Below, one piece after another: positions 1-17,503 of a stretch of DNA of 64,000 nucleotides. The translations under genes and the position numbers were made by a program. The notes under the pieces were generated by a model. That model had not been told where the DNA came from. It made no database searches and worked only from the letters and a program-made list of their open reading frames with translations. The number at the start of each line of letters is the position of its first letter. Within the stretch, counting starts at the first letter, position 1. The stretch is from Antedon mediterranea (lineage: Eukaryota > Echinodermata > Crinoidea > Comatulida > Antedonidae), in the NCBI RefSeq assembly GCF_964355755.1, contig NC_092676.1, forward strand, positions 28,440,288 to 28,504,287, given 5' to 3'.

Positions 1-124
1 ACAGCTGTAGTAGCCCAGTCGTAACCAACATAAATCAAGGGAAAAATCAAAGGATGCTAAAGAAAGCCAAAGTAAATTGTTATGCTCAGTAAAGTTAAAT
101 AGGTCAAAGGTTAAAGTAACATAC

Positions 125-3100
125 CAGCTGGTGGATTAACAGCATCCATTTGTGAGGCCTTCCCTGTTGATAGTTGATCATAGCATGTGTCGCATACACG
201 CAGGGGTCGAGATGATTGAGTCGGCAACAAAAACTTTTTAGTAGAACATGTACCACAAACTACACGTCCACATTTCCTACAATGGTGCTGCAATACACAA
301 AGTTGTAATTATTATTAGGGCGATCACATTGAAGGATCTGCTGATCAAAAACCAATCTCACAGCCTTAAGCTCTGTCTACACTATCAAACTAGTTTGACA
401 AAAAAAGTATGATGTGCCTAAATATTGTAGTGATATTGCCAAATATGGTAGTGATATGACATATGAGCGGTTAAGACAGTGGAACCGTAATTACGTAGCC
501 ATAACATCGGCATGGGTTCGAGGCTCACTCACTCCATGGTTCTGGTGGTAGAACGAGTCTTCTCGGATAAGGACTATAAACCGTAGGTCCAGTGTACACA
601 TCTAGCTCGTGTGCACTTTAAAGAACCTAGTACATCTTTCGAGACGAGTAGGGGGTTACCCCGGTGTGTTAGTACATCACAGCCACTGATCACCAACTGG
701 GCCCTCTGGGAGACCAGTCTTTGACTGAAGAGGTTACCCAGTATAAATATATATTTCAATTTAATCAATTTCAATCATCTTGTCCATATATGGGCACATC
801 ACATTGTCACGTCAAGTTTGTACAGTAGGTCAAAGGTTTTTAGGGAGATCGCATTGCTGATCAAAAACTAATCTCACCCAGCCTTATAGTCTGCTCAGAT
901 AAAGATATATTTTGCAATGCAGCTGTATATAGCATTTTTAGCAGACTTACACATTTCAAAACATGTTACTAAACTGAGTAACACATGAGCTGTTTAGCTA
1001 TTAGATACCTAATAAGTAATAGCCATTTCAAGAAATCAACATTAATACCACAATTGATGGTACTGCAAAGGCAAATATGTAATATTCAATAAAAACACAC
1101 AATGTAGTTAATATAGTATAATAGTAATTTAGCTGCATTTAGGCAATGCTTTACTTACTCGTCGATTCAGTGTTGTAAACTTTGTCTTATCACAGTTCAT
1201 ACACGACGAAGCATCTTGATCAGGAACCCAAACAGGACATAAATCTGTAGCTGGCTTCTTCCCACCTTAAACAATAAATTAGTAATGCTATTTATACAAG
1301 TAACATAATCTTGTAAGGCAGACATAAACACCTCTATGTGATGTGTAATCATAGCTGAGTGGCTAAGTATGCATTGTTTAAGCCATATATACTAAATATA
1401 CACATTCCTATGTTTTGAGTCATGGTTTTTGACCTGATAATATATAGATATATATTTAGGTTTAAGTTAGGTAATAGTTATTATTGTATTACAAAAGCAT
1501 CAAGTTGTTTCTATTTATGAGCTGGTTAGATGGTCTAAAGCTCTGTCTACACTATCAAACTTTATGTGACAAAAACATGTGATGTGCCCATATATGGACA
1601 TGATGATGTCACATCACTACCATATTTAGGCACATCACGATTTTTAGTCAAACTAGTTTGATAGTGTAGATAGAGCTTAACAATAGGTTACATTGAGTGG
1701 AAACAAACTATGCTGACTGCCCCCACCAACCTGCTATATCAATCAACTTACTTTTAACTATAAGATCTGAAATACATTTATTGATGTGTGCCATCCATTC
1801 AGATTTTTCTGTGGCTGTTGCAGCGTACACTGAGAATGATTTATTAGTACTAATAATCTGCCAACCGTTCCTCTGATCTGTAAACAAACATAAACAATCG
1901 TCCATCTTTTAATTTCTATTTGTTACAAATTAATTTGATTGGGATTTTACTGGCTTTCAGCACTTATGTATAATATGCATTTGGACAATTGCTTTTAAAG
2001 CTGTTCGCACAAATAACAAAATACTACTACTAATATCATCATGTCTATATACAGTATAGGCACATCACATTTGTTTGTCACATAAAGTTTGATAGTATAA
2101 AAAGGCTTTAATGTTCACAATCTTACAAACTAAATTGTCTTCCTGTGCATATTACAGAATATGCGATTGTCAGTTTTGGGATGTAACTAAATAAAAGTTT
2201 TGATTACAAAGTGGTCGAGGCATATTTTTAATAATAGGTTCTTTTAGGTTCTTTTTAATTACGTACTTACTTCCCTCATCTTCAATAGATTTTAGTCGCA
2301 CATCTTCCAGCGGTAAAATATGTTGTTTGTTATACTGCAAAACATAATATATAAATAATAAGTCTGTTATATATTCATAAATGCTAAAACTTTTCATTGC
2401 TGTTTGTTTTGAATTGCTGTGAATAATGCTATGTGTATAAGAAAAGGGGAGCGGCAGCGGAGAAGGTGTGGGTTTGACATAAGGGTCACCTTCCTAATCT
2501 AGACTGACTTAATTAATTTAAATATAATGATTAACTACAAGATAGGTAGGAAAATAAAGAGTTGTATATCACCCCTTGTTTAGTCTGGTGAGGTAGTTGT
2601 TGCTATTTATAGAACCTCTGGATACAAGCCTGATTATAAAACATCTTTAAATCAAGCAACATGCTTTTTTTACTTACTTTTTTCTTATTTATTACAATAT
2701 TTCCGTAAACTAGAATATCATGAAAGAGAAAAAATTGCCTTGCTTTCGCTCGCTTTCTACACATCTTTGTTAGGACGCCCTCACCAACTAGCACTCTGCC
2801 TGGAACGGCCAATGTCTACAAAAAATGAATCAAACATTAGCTGGATAGACAGACTATATCGTTTTTGATCGAATATTGATGATATAGAATGGAATTTCTA
2901 TCATCAATTTTTTAAATATTTTTAATGTAAAGCTCTGTCTACACTATCAATGTGGTGTTCCCATATATAGACATGATGATGTCATCACTACTATATTTGG
3001 GTATATCACTACCATATTTGGGCAAACTAGTTTGATAAAGTAGACAGAGCTTATGCACTTGTCAATTGTATGACCCACTATACGACCCCCGGGAGAGGTG

Positions 3101-4541
3101 CGTCATGGGTGCGTCATTTACAAATAATTACTGTCGCAGGGGTGCGTCAAAAAACCTAGATGGTACGTCACATCAATGAACAAGGTGTGTAAATGTCCGT
3201 CACTTTACCACCCATATATCATAAACAAGATGGTCACAGTGCGTCAAAATGGGTGCGTCATGGTCACCTAAAGGTAAGTAACATTTTTTACGCACCGGTG
3301 CGTCATGGTATTCAAAGGTATGACGCACATCGGACAAATGACGCACCTCTCCCGGGGGTCGTATAGTGGGTCATACAATTGACAAGTGCATTAACATTCT
3401 GCACATTCAAGACAAGTTTGAAATGTGCTTAAATGTGTGTAAATTAAACTTGGATGTTTCTAATTTCCTATCATGAAGGTCAGAAAAATTATAGAAATTT
3501 ATATTTCTATTTTTTTATGTAAAAATATTAAACTTAAGTTTAGCCAGGATACTGATAAGCATTTTAAATTTGCATAATATAATTTTAATGTCATGATATA
3601 AAATATTTTATTAGAAACTACCTCTTTATGATGGAGGAATATGCCAAAAATGTATTTCAATGCAAAAACAATATGTATGACAACAAGCTTTAAATTTAAG
3701 TTATTGCCATCGTCTATTTTAATTAATGTGCAGCGCATTGAGAGCTTGCTTATATGCGCTGTATTGGAATGAACTATTATTATTGTATGATGCATTTATA
3801 TTTACTGTTTGCATAACACATATTCTATTACATAAAGCAATTTTTTTCCCAAATACAGTACATAAATTATAAAGATATAATATTATATTAAATCTAAACT
3901 ACACAGTCAGTAGGAGTTGGACTAATATGCTAAATGTTTAGCTACCATACTTACTTGTTTTGAACCACCAAAGCATTGGTCTACATGTGTTATTCGACGT
4001 TGATTGGCTTCACTATTTACTATACAACGACAAATAAAAATTATATAATTATTTTAATTTATTTTTACTGTAATTCATTATTTTATTTAATATATCATTT
4101 TTGTTTACAATTTTATTTAATAAAATGATTGTTTTAATGCAGAATAAATGAAACTTGGCTTCGTTGAAATAAAAGCTAGGTTAGTGCTTATTAATATCAA
4201 TTGATTCATATTTTGCACAGGCCTATCTAGCCTAGGTCCCTAGACTGCTAAGCCCTGTCTACGGGTAACCCATCATAAACAGAGAAACTGTTGTGGTGCA
4301 CAACCCAGCAATCGACCGTGCGAATTGTGTGTTTGTGGTAACAACTGTCGATCCAGCCTAAAGTTTACTACACAAATAAAAAGGTTAACTTCTTAGCCAT
4401 TGCACCCAAGTATAAATAAATTAACACATGCTAACAATACATACACAAGACACGATTGTTAAGTATTGCCTTAATTTGGTTTCAATTATTAAACCCAGGA
4501 AGTCCAGAAAACTTCCTAAACTTACCCAGTCGGTCCACCAT
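125..4541 (-). CDS. PLEKHF2: Phafin (PH and FYVE domain protein), 3' end missing
   Basis: Endosomal PI3P-binding adaptor of the phafin family, which acts in endosome fusion, receptor trafficking and autophagy. Coding exons on the minus strand: 4526-4541, 3955-4019, 2678-2815, 2271-2334, 1752-1877, 1159-1265 and 125-287. All have GT-AG borders and the phases join without a break, giving about 226 residues. The protein starts MVDRLVNSEANQRRI, as in vertebrate phafins. The PH domain covers roughly residues 34-131, including KARQFFLFHDILVYGN and SFSVYAATATEKSEWM. The FYVE domain starts near 149 with WVPD, then RRHHCRKCG (171-179) and the RVC-type motif LRVCDTCY, with its zinc cysteines in place. 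The acidic C-terminal tail lies beyond the left edge. PLEKHF1 and PLEKHF2 are hard to separate here, so the symbol is a best guess. Introns contain several MITE copies. Confidence 0.93.
367..830. mobile_element. CArG-MITE copy 1, split by a SINE
   Basis: The left part (367-460) begins with GCTCTGTCTACACTATC and carries a CCAAATATGG unit. The right part (about 776-830) holds CCATATATGG and the start of the terminal repeat. The two parts rejoin smoothly against other copies if 461-775 is removed, so the SINE between them came later. Confidence 0.8.
462..775 (+). mobile_element. tRNA-derived SINE
   Basis: An RNA polymerase III type head is visible: an A-box-like TGAGCGGTTAAG at about 463 and a B-box-like GGGTTCGAGGCTC at about 515. 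A non-tRNA body follows, with TCTCGGATAAGGACTATAAA and GGGGGTTACCCCGGTG. It ends in an AT-rich tail near 745-775. The element sits inside a CArG-MITE, which gives the relative age. I cannot name the family. Confidence 0.65.
1536..1680. mobile_element. CArG-MITE copy 2
   Basis: Both terminal inverted repeats are present: GCTCTGTCTACACTATC at the left, and its complement with one change at the right. The centre holds CCATATATGG. It lies in the phafin intron between the two domain-encoding parts. Confidence 0.85.
2036..2112. mobile_element. CArG-MITE copy 3, right half only
   Basis: Only the centre-to-right end remains (GGCACATCACATT, then AAAGTTTGATAGTAT). The left half is absent or too eroded to see. 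Confidence 0.6.
2931..3052. mobile_element. CArG-MITE copy 4
   Basis: Left end GCTCTGTCTACACTATC, right end GTAGACAGAGCTTA. The centre holds CCATATATAG and CATATTTGGG units. It directly abuts a different MITE on its right. Confidence 0.8.
3053..3392. mobile_element. MITE with about 50-bp perfect terminal inverted repeats
   Basis: The left end TGCACTTGTCAATTGTATGA is mirrored exactly at the right end. The inverted match runs about 50 bp, through GACCCCCGGGAGAGGTGCGT. TTA flanks both sides, consistent with a 3-bp target duplication. The interior is full of GGTGCGTCA-like short repeats. No coding capacity. It lies in phafin intron 3, counted from the start codon. Confidence 0.85.
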
Positions 4542-5045
4542 TTTGGAAACTAATTATGCAGTCACGTGATTGAACTGATGTTTTTCTCTCAGTTTTCCAT
4601 CCAACGCAAAGCAAATTCCTACTCTCAATATAGTTAATAAAATAGCACTTTCACAACTTCATTACACTCATATTTTAAAGCAAACTACTGTTTTATTATT
4701 CGTCTTTCTAAAGCTATCTTCTACAAAAATTGAAGGGTGTGATTAAAAAGGGAAGTTGCGGAAATTAGGGCAGAAGTAAAATCAATTACGTCACATACAC
4801 TGGGGATGTCCATCATGCATGACGAAAAAAGAGAGAGGGAGGCTGCTGACACAGTGTACAGTCACATGATCGACGTAAGGTCAATTCTCTCGAAAACATT
4901 TTCGCTGGCCTAGCTCTGTTTGTGGTTCATGAAAAGGCCTAAAAGAACGACCAAACATCTGGTAAACAAAATAAAAGTGCAGATTTACATGCCTCATAGG
5001 CCAAATTAACTTTTTGTTTATACGGCTGATTATTTTTTAAAGACA
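4526..5045. promoter_or_regulatory. Shared head-to-head promoter of phafin and RNASEK
   Basis: Only about 505 bp separate the two start codons, which point away from each other. The interval holds GTCACGTGAT at 4561 (an E-box close to the CLEAR consensus bound by TFEB/MiT factors), GTCACATGAT at 4861 and a CRE-like TTACGTCAC at 4786. No TATA box is evident. Bidirectional use is inferred from the layout. Confidence 0.6.
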
Positions 5046-5781
5046 ATGGCGAAGTTTTGTGGCCCAAAATTGTCGACGTGCTGTTTGATATTGAGTGTCT
5101 GGGGTGTTGTGATGCTGGTAAGTAGTAAGCCTAGGGTAGGCCAGTCAGTAAAGTCTAGGCCTAGGCTAGAAATAATAATTGTATAATGTTGAGACGGCTT
5201 GGTATAGTATTGTACAGGCTTATGCTAGGCTAGACTAGGGGGTTTAGGAAGGACGTATAATTTGTACTAGGCTAGGCCTACCATAACATAATTAAATGTG
5301 CCTGAATGAAGAAGTGAATCTCTTAATAATAAAATAGGCCTAATTAATATTAATAATAAGGCTAATAGTATAATTATAAATATTATAATTTGATTATAAA
5401 AATTAATTGTTTTTAAAATGATTGTTCCTATTAATTGTTATTGTTTCTTTATTGTTAATTAGGTTTACTGTATATTGTATTGTTTGTTCATTCAGGGGTG
5501 TAGTAGGGTGAATTTAAGATTTAGTTTCTAAAAAATCCTTTTCATGTTTTTTTTTCCAGCTTTTACTTGGTATTTTCTTTGAAATGAATGCTGTAACCTT
5601 TATAGAAGACGTCAAAGTAGACTTGAATGACACTGAAGACTTAACGAAGGAAAAACTAGAAGAAGCGTACCACAAGGTGGCGGTCAACTGCTTTATAGCT
5701 GCTGCCTTGTACGTCCTAACCTTTTTCGCATCGGCTCACCAATTTTACTCAAATCGAAAACCACAGTACCAGGTCAATTAA
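5046..5781 (+). CDS. RNASEK: Ribonuclease kappa
   Basis: Small two-pass membrane protein associated with the V-ATPase and needed for endocytic uptake; also reported as an endoribonuclease. Exon 1 is 5046-5117 and exon 2 is 5560-5781. The 24-codon first exon joins in phase 0 across a GTAAGT...TTTCCAG intron. The product has 97 residues, against 98 in human. It begins MAKFCGPKLSTCCLILSVWG, matching the family's CCGPK...SAWGV start. It continues with the first membrane segment (about 11-31), the luminal loop with FIEDV, the hallmark VAVNCFIAAALYVL (second membrane segment, about 67-85) and a short basic tail. It is transcribed away from phafin. Nothing is broken. Confidence 0.95.
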
Positions 5782-6691
5782 ACAAGGATTAGTTTATTTA
5801 CAGGAACAGTATTGTGCATGCGTCTTCTTCCTCTTCCAATTTAAGACCACTTTTGGGCAGAAACATTTATGTTTTTTTAATTTGAATAATTTCTACAACA
5901 GCTTCAGTAAACGGATTGATGGCTTATGGTATTCAAATTTAGAAAGCGCATGTTTTACTGATTGCGGGGGAAAAAATGGCTCAAAAATCATTCAGATATT
6001 TTTGGTGATTATTTAAATTATAGTAATAGATGGTGCTTGGATAGGTGGCGCTGTTTGTTGTTTGAGTGTAACCATATTTCTTTCACCATATTAAAATACT
6101 GTTAATTAAGTAGCAATATTATGATATATGCATTATGCAGTTATGAAGGGAACATTATGTGGTTGAGTGGTATGCTTCAAAACCCATTAACTAATTGTGG
6201 GTAACCACTCTCTCACCGACCTCTAACAAAATCAAGTTCTGTTAGTGAACATTTTCATTTTGTTGGATGTAAAAATTAATGAAATAATATATTTTATTGT
6301 TTATATTGGGTAAAATAAAAATGTACAATTAATGATAAACTTTATAATTGTATTAATCTATTATGAAAATGTGTTTAAATTTTGATTTAGATTATTATTA
6401 GGTTATTTTTTCATATACAGCAGAATGGTACTGTAATGGTAAATTACTAGCCTTCTCCAACATTACTAATTTTAAGACATTATGTTTAAATTATTCTATG
6501 CTTAAGATGATCCAATACATTCCTTGTTCTGATGACTGATCAATAGGTTAGTTATGCAACTTCTTTTTTTTAGTTTTAGTTTTCTCCTTAAAACTATAAA
6601 TTAGTAAAGTCACTATGGTATGCAATCTATTAAACTATAATGTATATTTTGTGTAATAAATAATAACCTGTTGTAATAATAGATTAATAGT

Positions 6692-6843
6692 ACTGTATAT
6701 CATTATTATGTAGGCGGCCTGAAGAGACAGTTATAACGTTAGACAAACCATCTGAATGTGTTTACCTGTATATCATTATGATGTAGGCGGCCTGTAGAGA
6801 ACGGTTATAATGTTAGACAAACCATCTGAATGTGTTTACCTCA
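6692..6843. repeat. Tandem duplication, about 74 bp, two copies
   Basis: The block beginning CTGTATATCATTAT and ending GAATGTGTTTACCT occurs twice back to back with few mismatches. Both copies contain TGTAGGCGGCCTG. Confidence 0.8.
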
Positions 6844-7101
6844 TTCCATGGTATTTGTAATTACAAAGTTTTATAGAATGTTTGGTAAATTAATTATATA
6901 GCTATATATTTAAGTCGGATTTTAATTTGAAATATGTTTAATGTAAACGTCATTGGTGAAAATAGTTTGTGATGTGAATGATACTTGTAATAGAGTGCTT
7001 GATGGGAACATTATTTTATTCACAACCATTGGTGAATTTACTATGTTGCACCAATAACGCAAAAGGTTATATACAATGTTGCATTATACAGTAATTGTAA
7101 A

Positions 7102-7169
7102 GTTTAACCATGGACCTATACATTTTATAGGTCCATGGACCTATACATTTTATAGGTCCATGGTTTAAC
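7102..7169. repeat. Perfect palindrome of two hairpin units
   Basis: The arms run from GTTTAACCATGGACC at the left to its exact complement at the right. The unit GGACCTATACATTTTATAGG is used twice. A related shorter structure is at 23934-23994, so this is probably the core of a foldback MITE. Confidence 0.8.
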
Positions 7170-8279
7170 AATGCTGGGTGGATTAACCGAAAGTTGTATT
7201 GTATTAGTAAACTCTTCATGATACTGCAATCTTTGAGTGGTTCTTTTAACAATAATACAATTCAGTCAGCAAGCCAGTTTTTTTCCTGTGAAACTTTGGA
7301 ACCCATGTTGAAACATCACAACATAAACATACTCAGTTCACTATGTTTTGACCTATTCTCGGGTGAAATATAATAAATGTAATAATCTGCATAAGTATGT
7401 ATTATACGATGAATCAAATAAAAAATATCCAGTATCATTTCTGTTTCTTTACAAAGTTGTATGCTATTTACATTTCTTTGTTTTTGACAGGAATAAAGAG
7501 TAAAGAAAAAAACAACATTGTACAGGCAAAATACGGAATCCTCGCCACATGTTTATAATGGTATATACTGTATTATTACCTTTTTATGATTACATTTATG
7601 ATTCTAATAAAGTAGCAGGTACTCAAAATACTGAATCCCGTAATATTACGTAAAAATATTCTTAAAAGATAGATAATGTATATTGTATATACAGTAGTAG
7701 TCATCACGAACGCTGAATTTGCAACATAGTGCATTTTCTATAATTTTCATCCACATGGTTCTAAGTCGTCATCTTGGTCTATTGACTTTGCTCATTGATT
7801 CAGATAGATAGGATATCGCAATCTAGACGAAGAAGGTGTCCACACACACCATGTCAAGAATCTTTTCTTTTTAATATCACTCTGCTCCACGTTTCCTCAT
7901 TTTTTATGACACTACAGCTCACTATGTCGGTCGGTCAGTTGGTCAGTAAACACTAATTCAAGCACGCGACTGCAGCCATGTATATGGCCTTGTTGCTGGT
8001 ATTTAAAGATTGATTTGATTCATAATAATATTGATATATATTTCACATGTATAATATTTTTTTCCTTTTTTTTCTGTGTATCCATTCCAAAAAAAACATC
8101 GAGTACTATGAAGAGTAACATTAACCGACCAATCCAATAACAATTGACTAACTACACCAAATACACGATATTACATTTCATATATTATTATATTATTATT
8201 TGTATTATTGTTTATGTGGTAGTCTTTTATTATCATTATTATTCCATTGTCGTTTTAATTTGCATGGCGAATGTAGATA

Positions 8280-8360
8280 TAGATCTCAAAATTGATGATC
8301 GAAACGTCGAGAAACTCTTCTTTTCAGTAATATATATGTACCGCAAACTTTATCTAAATA
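8280..8360 (+). mobile_element. Penelope-like terminal fragment
   Basis: Contains GATGATCGAAACGTCGAGAA and a degenerate ACCGCAAACTTTATCTAAAT. It shares this order with segments at 11606-11784, 12779-12893 and 55863-55962. Assignment to a Penelope-like retroelement rests on the GATCGAAACGTC phrase and is tentative. Confidence 0.4.
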
Positions 8361-8372
8361 TTTGATTGTCTT

Positions 8373-12079
<3,707 letters not shown>

Positions 12080-12328
12080 GTTTTTTTAATGTAATTGTCT
12101 TTCTTTACTTTACGTCGAATTTTCTTTCGTTCTTCGTTTAACCTACAAGTAGAGACCTGCTTTATTTTTTATTGGTTACTGTTTTATTGTTATAAATTAT
12201 AATTAGGTGCCCTTATTGGATGTTTGCCGTAAACGTAACCAAACCTCATATAGACTCTAGTCCGCAACTGGCAGTTACAGTAGTAGTATAGCCTGCATTG
12301 ATTTGTTTCCAAAAATTCTTGATTTAAA

Positions 12329-12426
12329 GATCTGTCTACTATCTGTCTATTCTCTAAATATAGTAGTGAGACATCACCATGTCTATATATGGGCACATCA
12401 CATTTTGTTGTCACGTCAAGTTTGAT
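12329..12426. mobile_element. CArG-MITE copy 7, truncated
   Basis: The right half is recognisable (CACCATGTCTATATATGGGC, then GTCACGTCAAGTTTGAT). The right terminus is lost and replaced by the duplicated flank shared with 10510-10625. Confidence 0.7.
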
Positions 12427-12540
12427 TTTTTGAGTTGCACTTAAACAAGCAACGCAGTGATTGTATGGAGTAAAATAAAACTTCCATAAAAATTACGTTT
12501 AGATGATCTTTACGATAGGTGGATTTATTCCGAATGATTT

Positions 12541-12632
12541 TTAGTCGCGTGGTGGACGTGACTCTATAGTTCACTATGTCGGTCGGTCGGTCGGTCGGTC
12601 GGTCTGGTATCACTATGCTTAGCACGCGACTT
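12541..12632. mobile_element. Small MITE with AGTCGCGTG ends and GGTC microsatellite
   Basis: Ends are AGTCGCGTG at the left and GCACGCGACT at the right. Inside is TTCACTATGTCGG followed by a run of GGTC repeats. A related, more degenerate copy is at about 7915-7985. Confidence 0.6.
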
Positions 12633-12778
12633 ATGGCTGTTGGCCTTGTTTTTCTTATTTATTGATAACAGTTTTGGAAAGTAGAATATTAGCCAGACAA
12701 TAATCAATTGTGTAATCTAACAACATGATGCAGCAGCAGATTTGAATTTTTGGAAATGTTACTTCTCGACTTTGTTGA

Positions 12779-12893
12779 TCGCCCTCCTCAGAGGTGAATG
12801 ATCAAAGCATATTGATCAAAACATCGAGAAAATCAACAGTTCTTTTCAGAACTATAACGACGTGGTGTACTTTATACTTATCAACAATCTTAC
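12779..12893 (+). mobile_element. Penelope-like terminal fragment
   Basis: Contains ATATTGATCAAAACATCGAG, then CAACAGTTCTTTTCAGAACT and CGTGGTGTAC, in the same order as the copies at 11.7 and 55.9 kb. It is preceded by a small hairpin CCTCAGAGG. Confidence 0.45.
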
Positions 12894-13987
12894 TATATTT
12901 CGTTACGGTCAATGCTCCACTCTTGTTCGTCCTCAAAGAGTGTTTACTGACGTTTGACGACGTTTCACTGTAACTTTGATACTTTATTTACCTTGTTTAC
13001 TTCTTTTTTGTTCCACCAAAACCTTTCCAGTCCAATTAGCATGAGTTAAAATTAAAAACTAAGTTTTTACCTTAAAAAATCATGCAGGTTACGTCACCAG
13101 CATTATCATGAACGTCCTTATGGAAACCAATTTGTTAAACTTTATTTGACGTTGTTTTTTATAAGCAAAAAGTTCGTTTATTTCTTTTTTGTACGGGTTG
13201 AGTTGAGGTCAATCAAGGCCGAGAAAATAAAATAAACAATAATAAAATTCTAGTGGCTCAAATAAAAATATAAAATCACAAGAATTAAAAATGGCAATGA
13301 ATATTAACAGAATTTGTGTAATGATTTTATTTATTTTGTTGGAATTAATCATAATTATTGAATAAATTAGAACGGATGACAAGTAGAGTAGGCCTACGGT
13401 ACCGAGTTCGAATCTCGTTTGGGAACTTTTTTCTCAGACTAATTTTTATTAATTCATTAAATTTATCACCGAGCGGTTTAGAATTTTTCTTTACCTATAT
13501 ATTATGTAGTTAAATATCTGATAGTTTAAAGCATGGATTAATGAATATTCATTAATTCATGGTTTAAGGGCATTGTTTGATGCTAAAAAGATGGTCTAGT
13601 AGTTACGTCAGGCGATTGTAGCTTAAAATAGTACATTACGTAATAGTATATTACCCAAAAGGCTTTGCGCATATCCCCAAACATTTATATATTTTCAGTT
13701 TTTTTAACGAAATAAGAAGCTTTTTTATTTCTTTTTCAGAATATTATTAAAAGGAATCGTTTGAAATAGGTTGCCTTTTATATTATAATAACAAAATACA
13801 ACAAATTGTGAAATAAAACGTTGTAAATTATTTGTAACAGGGGGAGAATTTAATAAGTGATTAAAACGGAATAACCAAAACTTCCGGCAGGTTTGCAATA
13901 CAGTGGTGCTTTTCGTTGTTGCGTTGTTGAAGTTGACAATCAAATTCATGGGAATTCCTACATAAAAATTCACTAATAAACGTAGAG

Positions 13988-16356
<2,369 letters not shown>

Positions 16357-17115
16357 AACCGATAAATAAACAAAATGTTAGATGCTTTCTTCAAGACAGA
16401 ATGCCAATCAAAAACTGATTGAAAAGTTTGTAACTTATTAAATTATTGAATTAACATAATATAAATATTTCATTCATAAATATATTTTATAAATTTGATT
16501 TTAAAAATGTGATTTTTCACATGAAATTAATAAAATAAACGATTATGAATTTTGTCAGAATCCTAATCTGACATTATCACATTTGATTATAATATTATTA
16601 ATACTAATATTAATTACATACGAAATACAGTAGAACATGCATGTTATGTCTAAACAAAGACCACAGATAATTAGGGCTCCAATGGGCTAATTTTTACCAA
16701 GGCAAAACGGTTATTACATTGATGTTTAATTTGAATGGGGTTAAGCCTTTACAGCGTTGTATAGTATAAGGTCATTCAATTGAAAGTACAGTATTCTTGC
16801 GGCATTATCTATGTGACATATACTGGTAACCAGCATAAGTTTAATCATGGACAAATCATGCATGGTATACTATACTTTTCCCTCGATAATTTTCTTCAAT
16901 AAATTCTGTAAATATAAATATACGCAGACTGGTTATCTAAATTGGTGACACCAAGGTAACACATAGTAATCTCCATCTGACGGAAGAAAAACGTTGTCTG
17001 GTTAATTTTTCCAATATGACTGAGTACTGTAATCGACTTATAGATAGTCTACTGTAAAATCTGTGTATTTTCAATGGTTAATATGCTTCATAATAGTTTA
17101 GCTTTGAATAGCATA

Positions 17116-17503
17116 CTGATCGTTTACTGATCACATAAATATGTACTGATCGTTTAGTGATCACATAAATATGTACTGATCGTTTAGTGATCACATAAAT
17201 ATGTACTGATCGTTTAGTGATCACATAAATATGTACTGATCGTTTAGTGATCACATAAATATGTACTGATCGTTTAGTGATCACATAAATATGTACTGAT
17301 CGTTTAGTGATCACATAAATATGTACTGATCGTTTAGTGATCACATAAATATGTACTGATCGTTTAGTGATCACATAAATATGTACTGATCGTTTAGTGA
17401 TCACATAAATATGTACTGATCGTTTAGTGATCACATAAATATGTACTGATCGTTTAGTGATCACATAAATATGTACTGATCATTTAGTGATCACATAAAT
17501 ATG
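17116..17503. repeat. Minisatellite, 30-bp unit, about 13 copies
   Basis: Nearly perfect 30-bp units containing TACTGATCGTTTAGTGATCA and CATAAATATG. Each unit holds a small inverted repeat, TGATC...GATCA. Because 30 is a multiple of 3, the minus strand shows a repetitive open frame, which I do not regard as a gene. Confidence 0.95.

Larger units (their letters stand above)
318..888. repeat. Direct duplication flanking a MITE/SINE composite
   Basis: About 45 bp at 318-365 (GATCACATTG, then GCTGATCAAAAACCAATCTC) recurs at 843-888 with small changes. The two copies bracket the first CArG-MITE copy. They lie in the last visible intron of the phafin gene. This suggests a local duplication or recombination between repeats. 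Confidence 0.6.
5782..8372. other. RNASEK 3' UTR and intergenic DNA
   Basis: AT-rich, with several AATAAA-type signals (for example near 6311 and 6656) that could end RNASEK. A tandem duplication and a palindrome are listed separately. Towards 7915-7985 there is a fragment of the GGTC-rich small MITE that also occurs at 12541. No further gene is visible. Confidence 0.5.
12080..13987. other. Intergenic region between sulfotransferase A and LC3
   Basis: The two genes diverge across 1.9 kb, which must hold both promoters. It is largely repeats: a truncated MITE, the GGTC MITE and a Penelope-like end. There is also a short palindrome TTAATGAATATTCATTAA at about 13539 and a half-tRNA-like GAGTTCGAATCTCG near 13408. 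No further coding exon is visible. Confidence 0.5.

Noticed and set aside
13388-13430. Possible tRNA gene around GAGTTCGAATCTCG
   Set aside because: Only a T-arm-like half is present; no acceptor stem or D arm can be paired.
17078-17464. 128-codon minus-strand frame of repeated ITKRSVHIYV
   Set aside because: It is simply the 30-bp minisatellite read in frame; a unit length divisible by three keeps it open. No start context, splice sites or homology.
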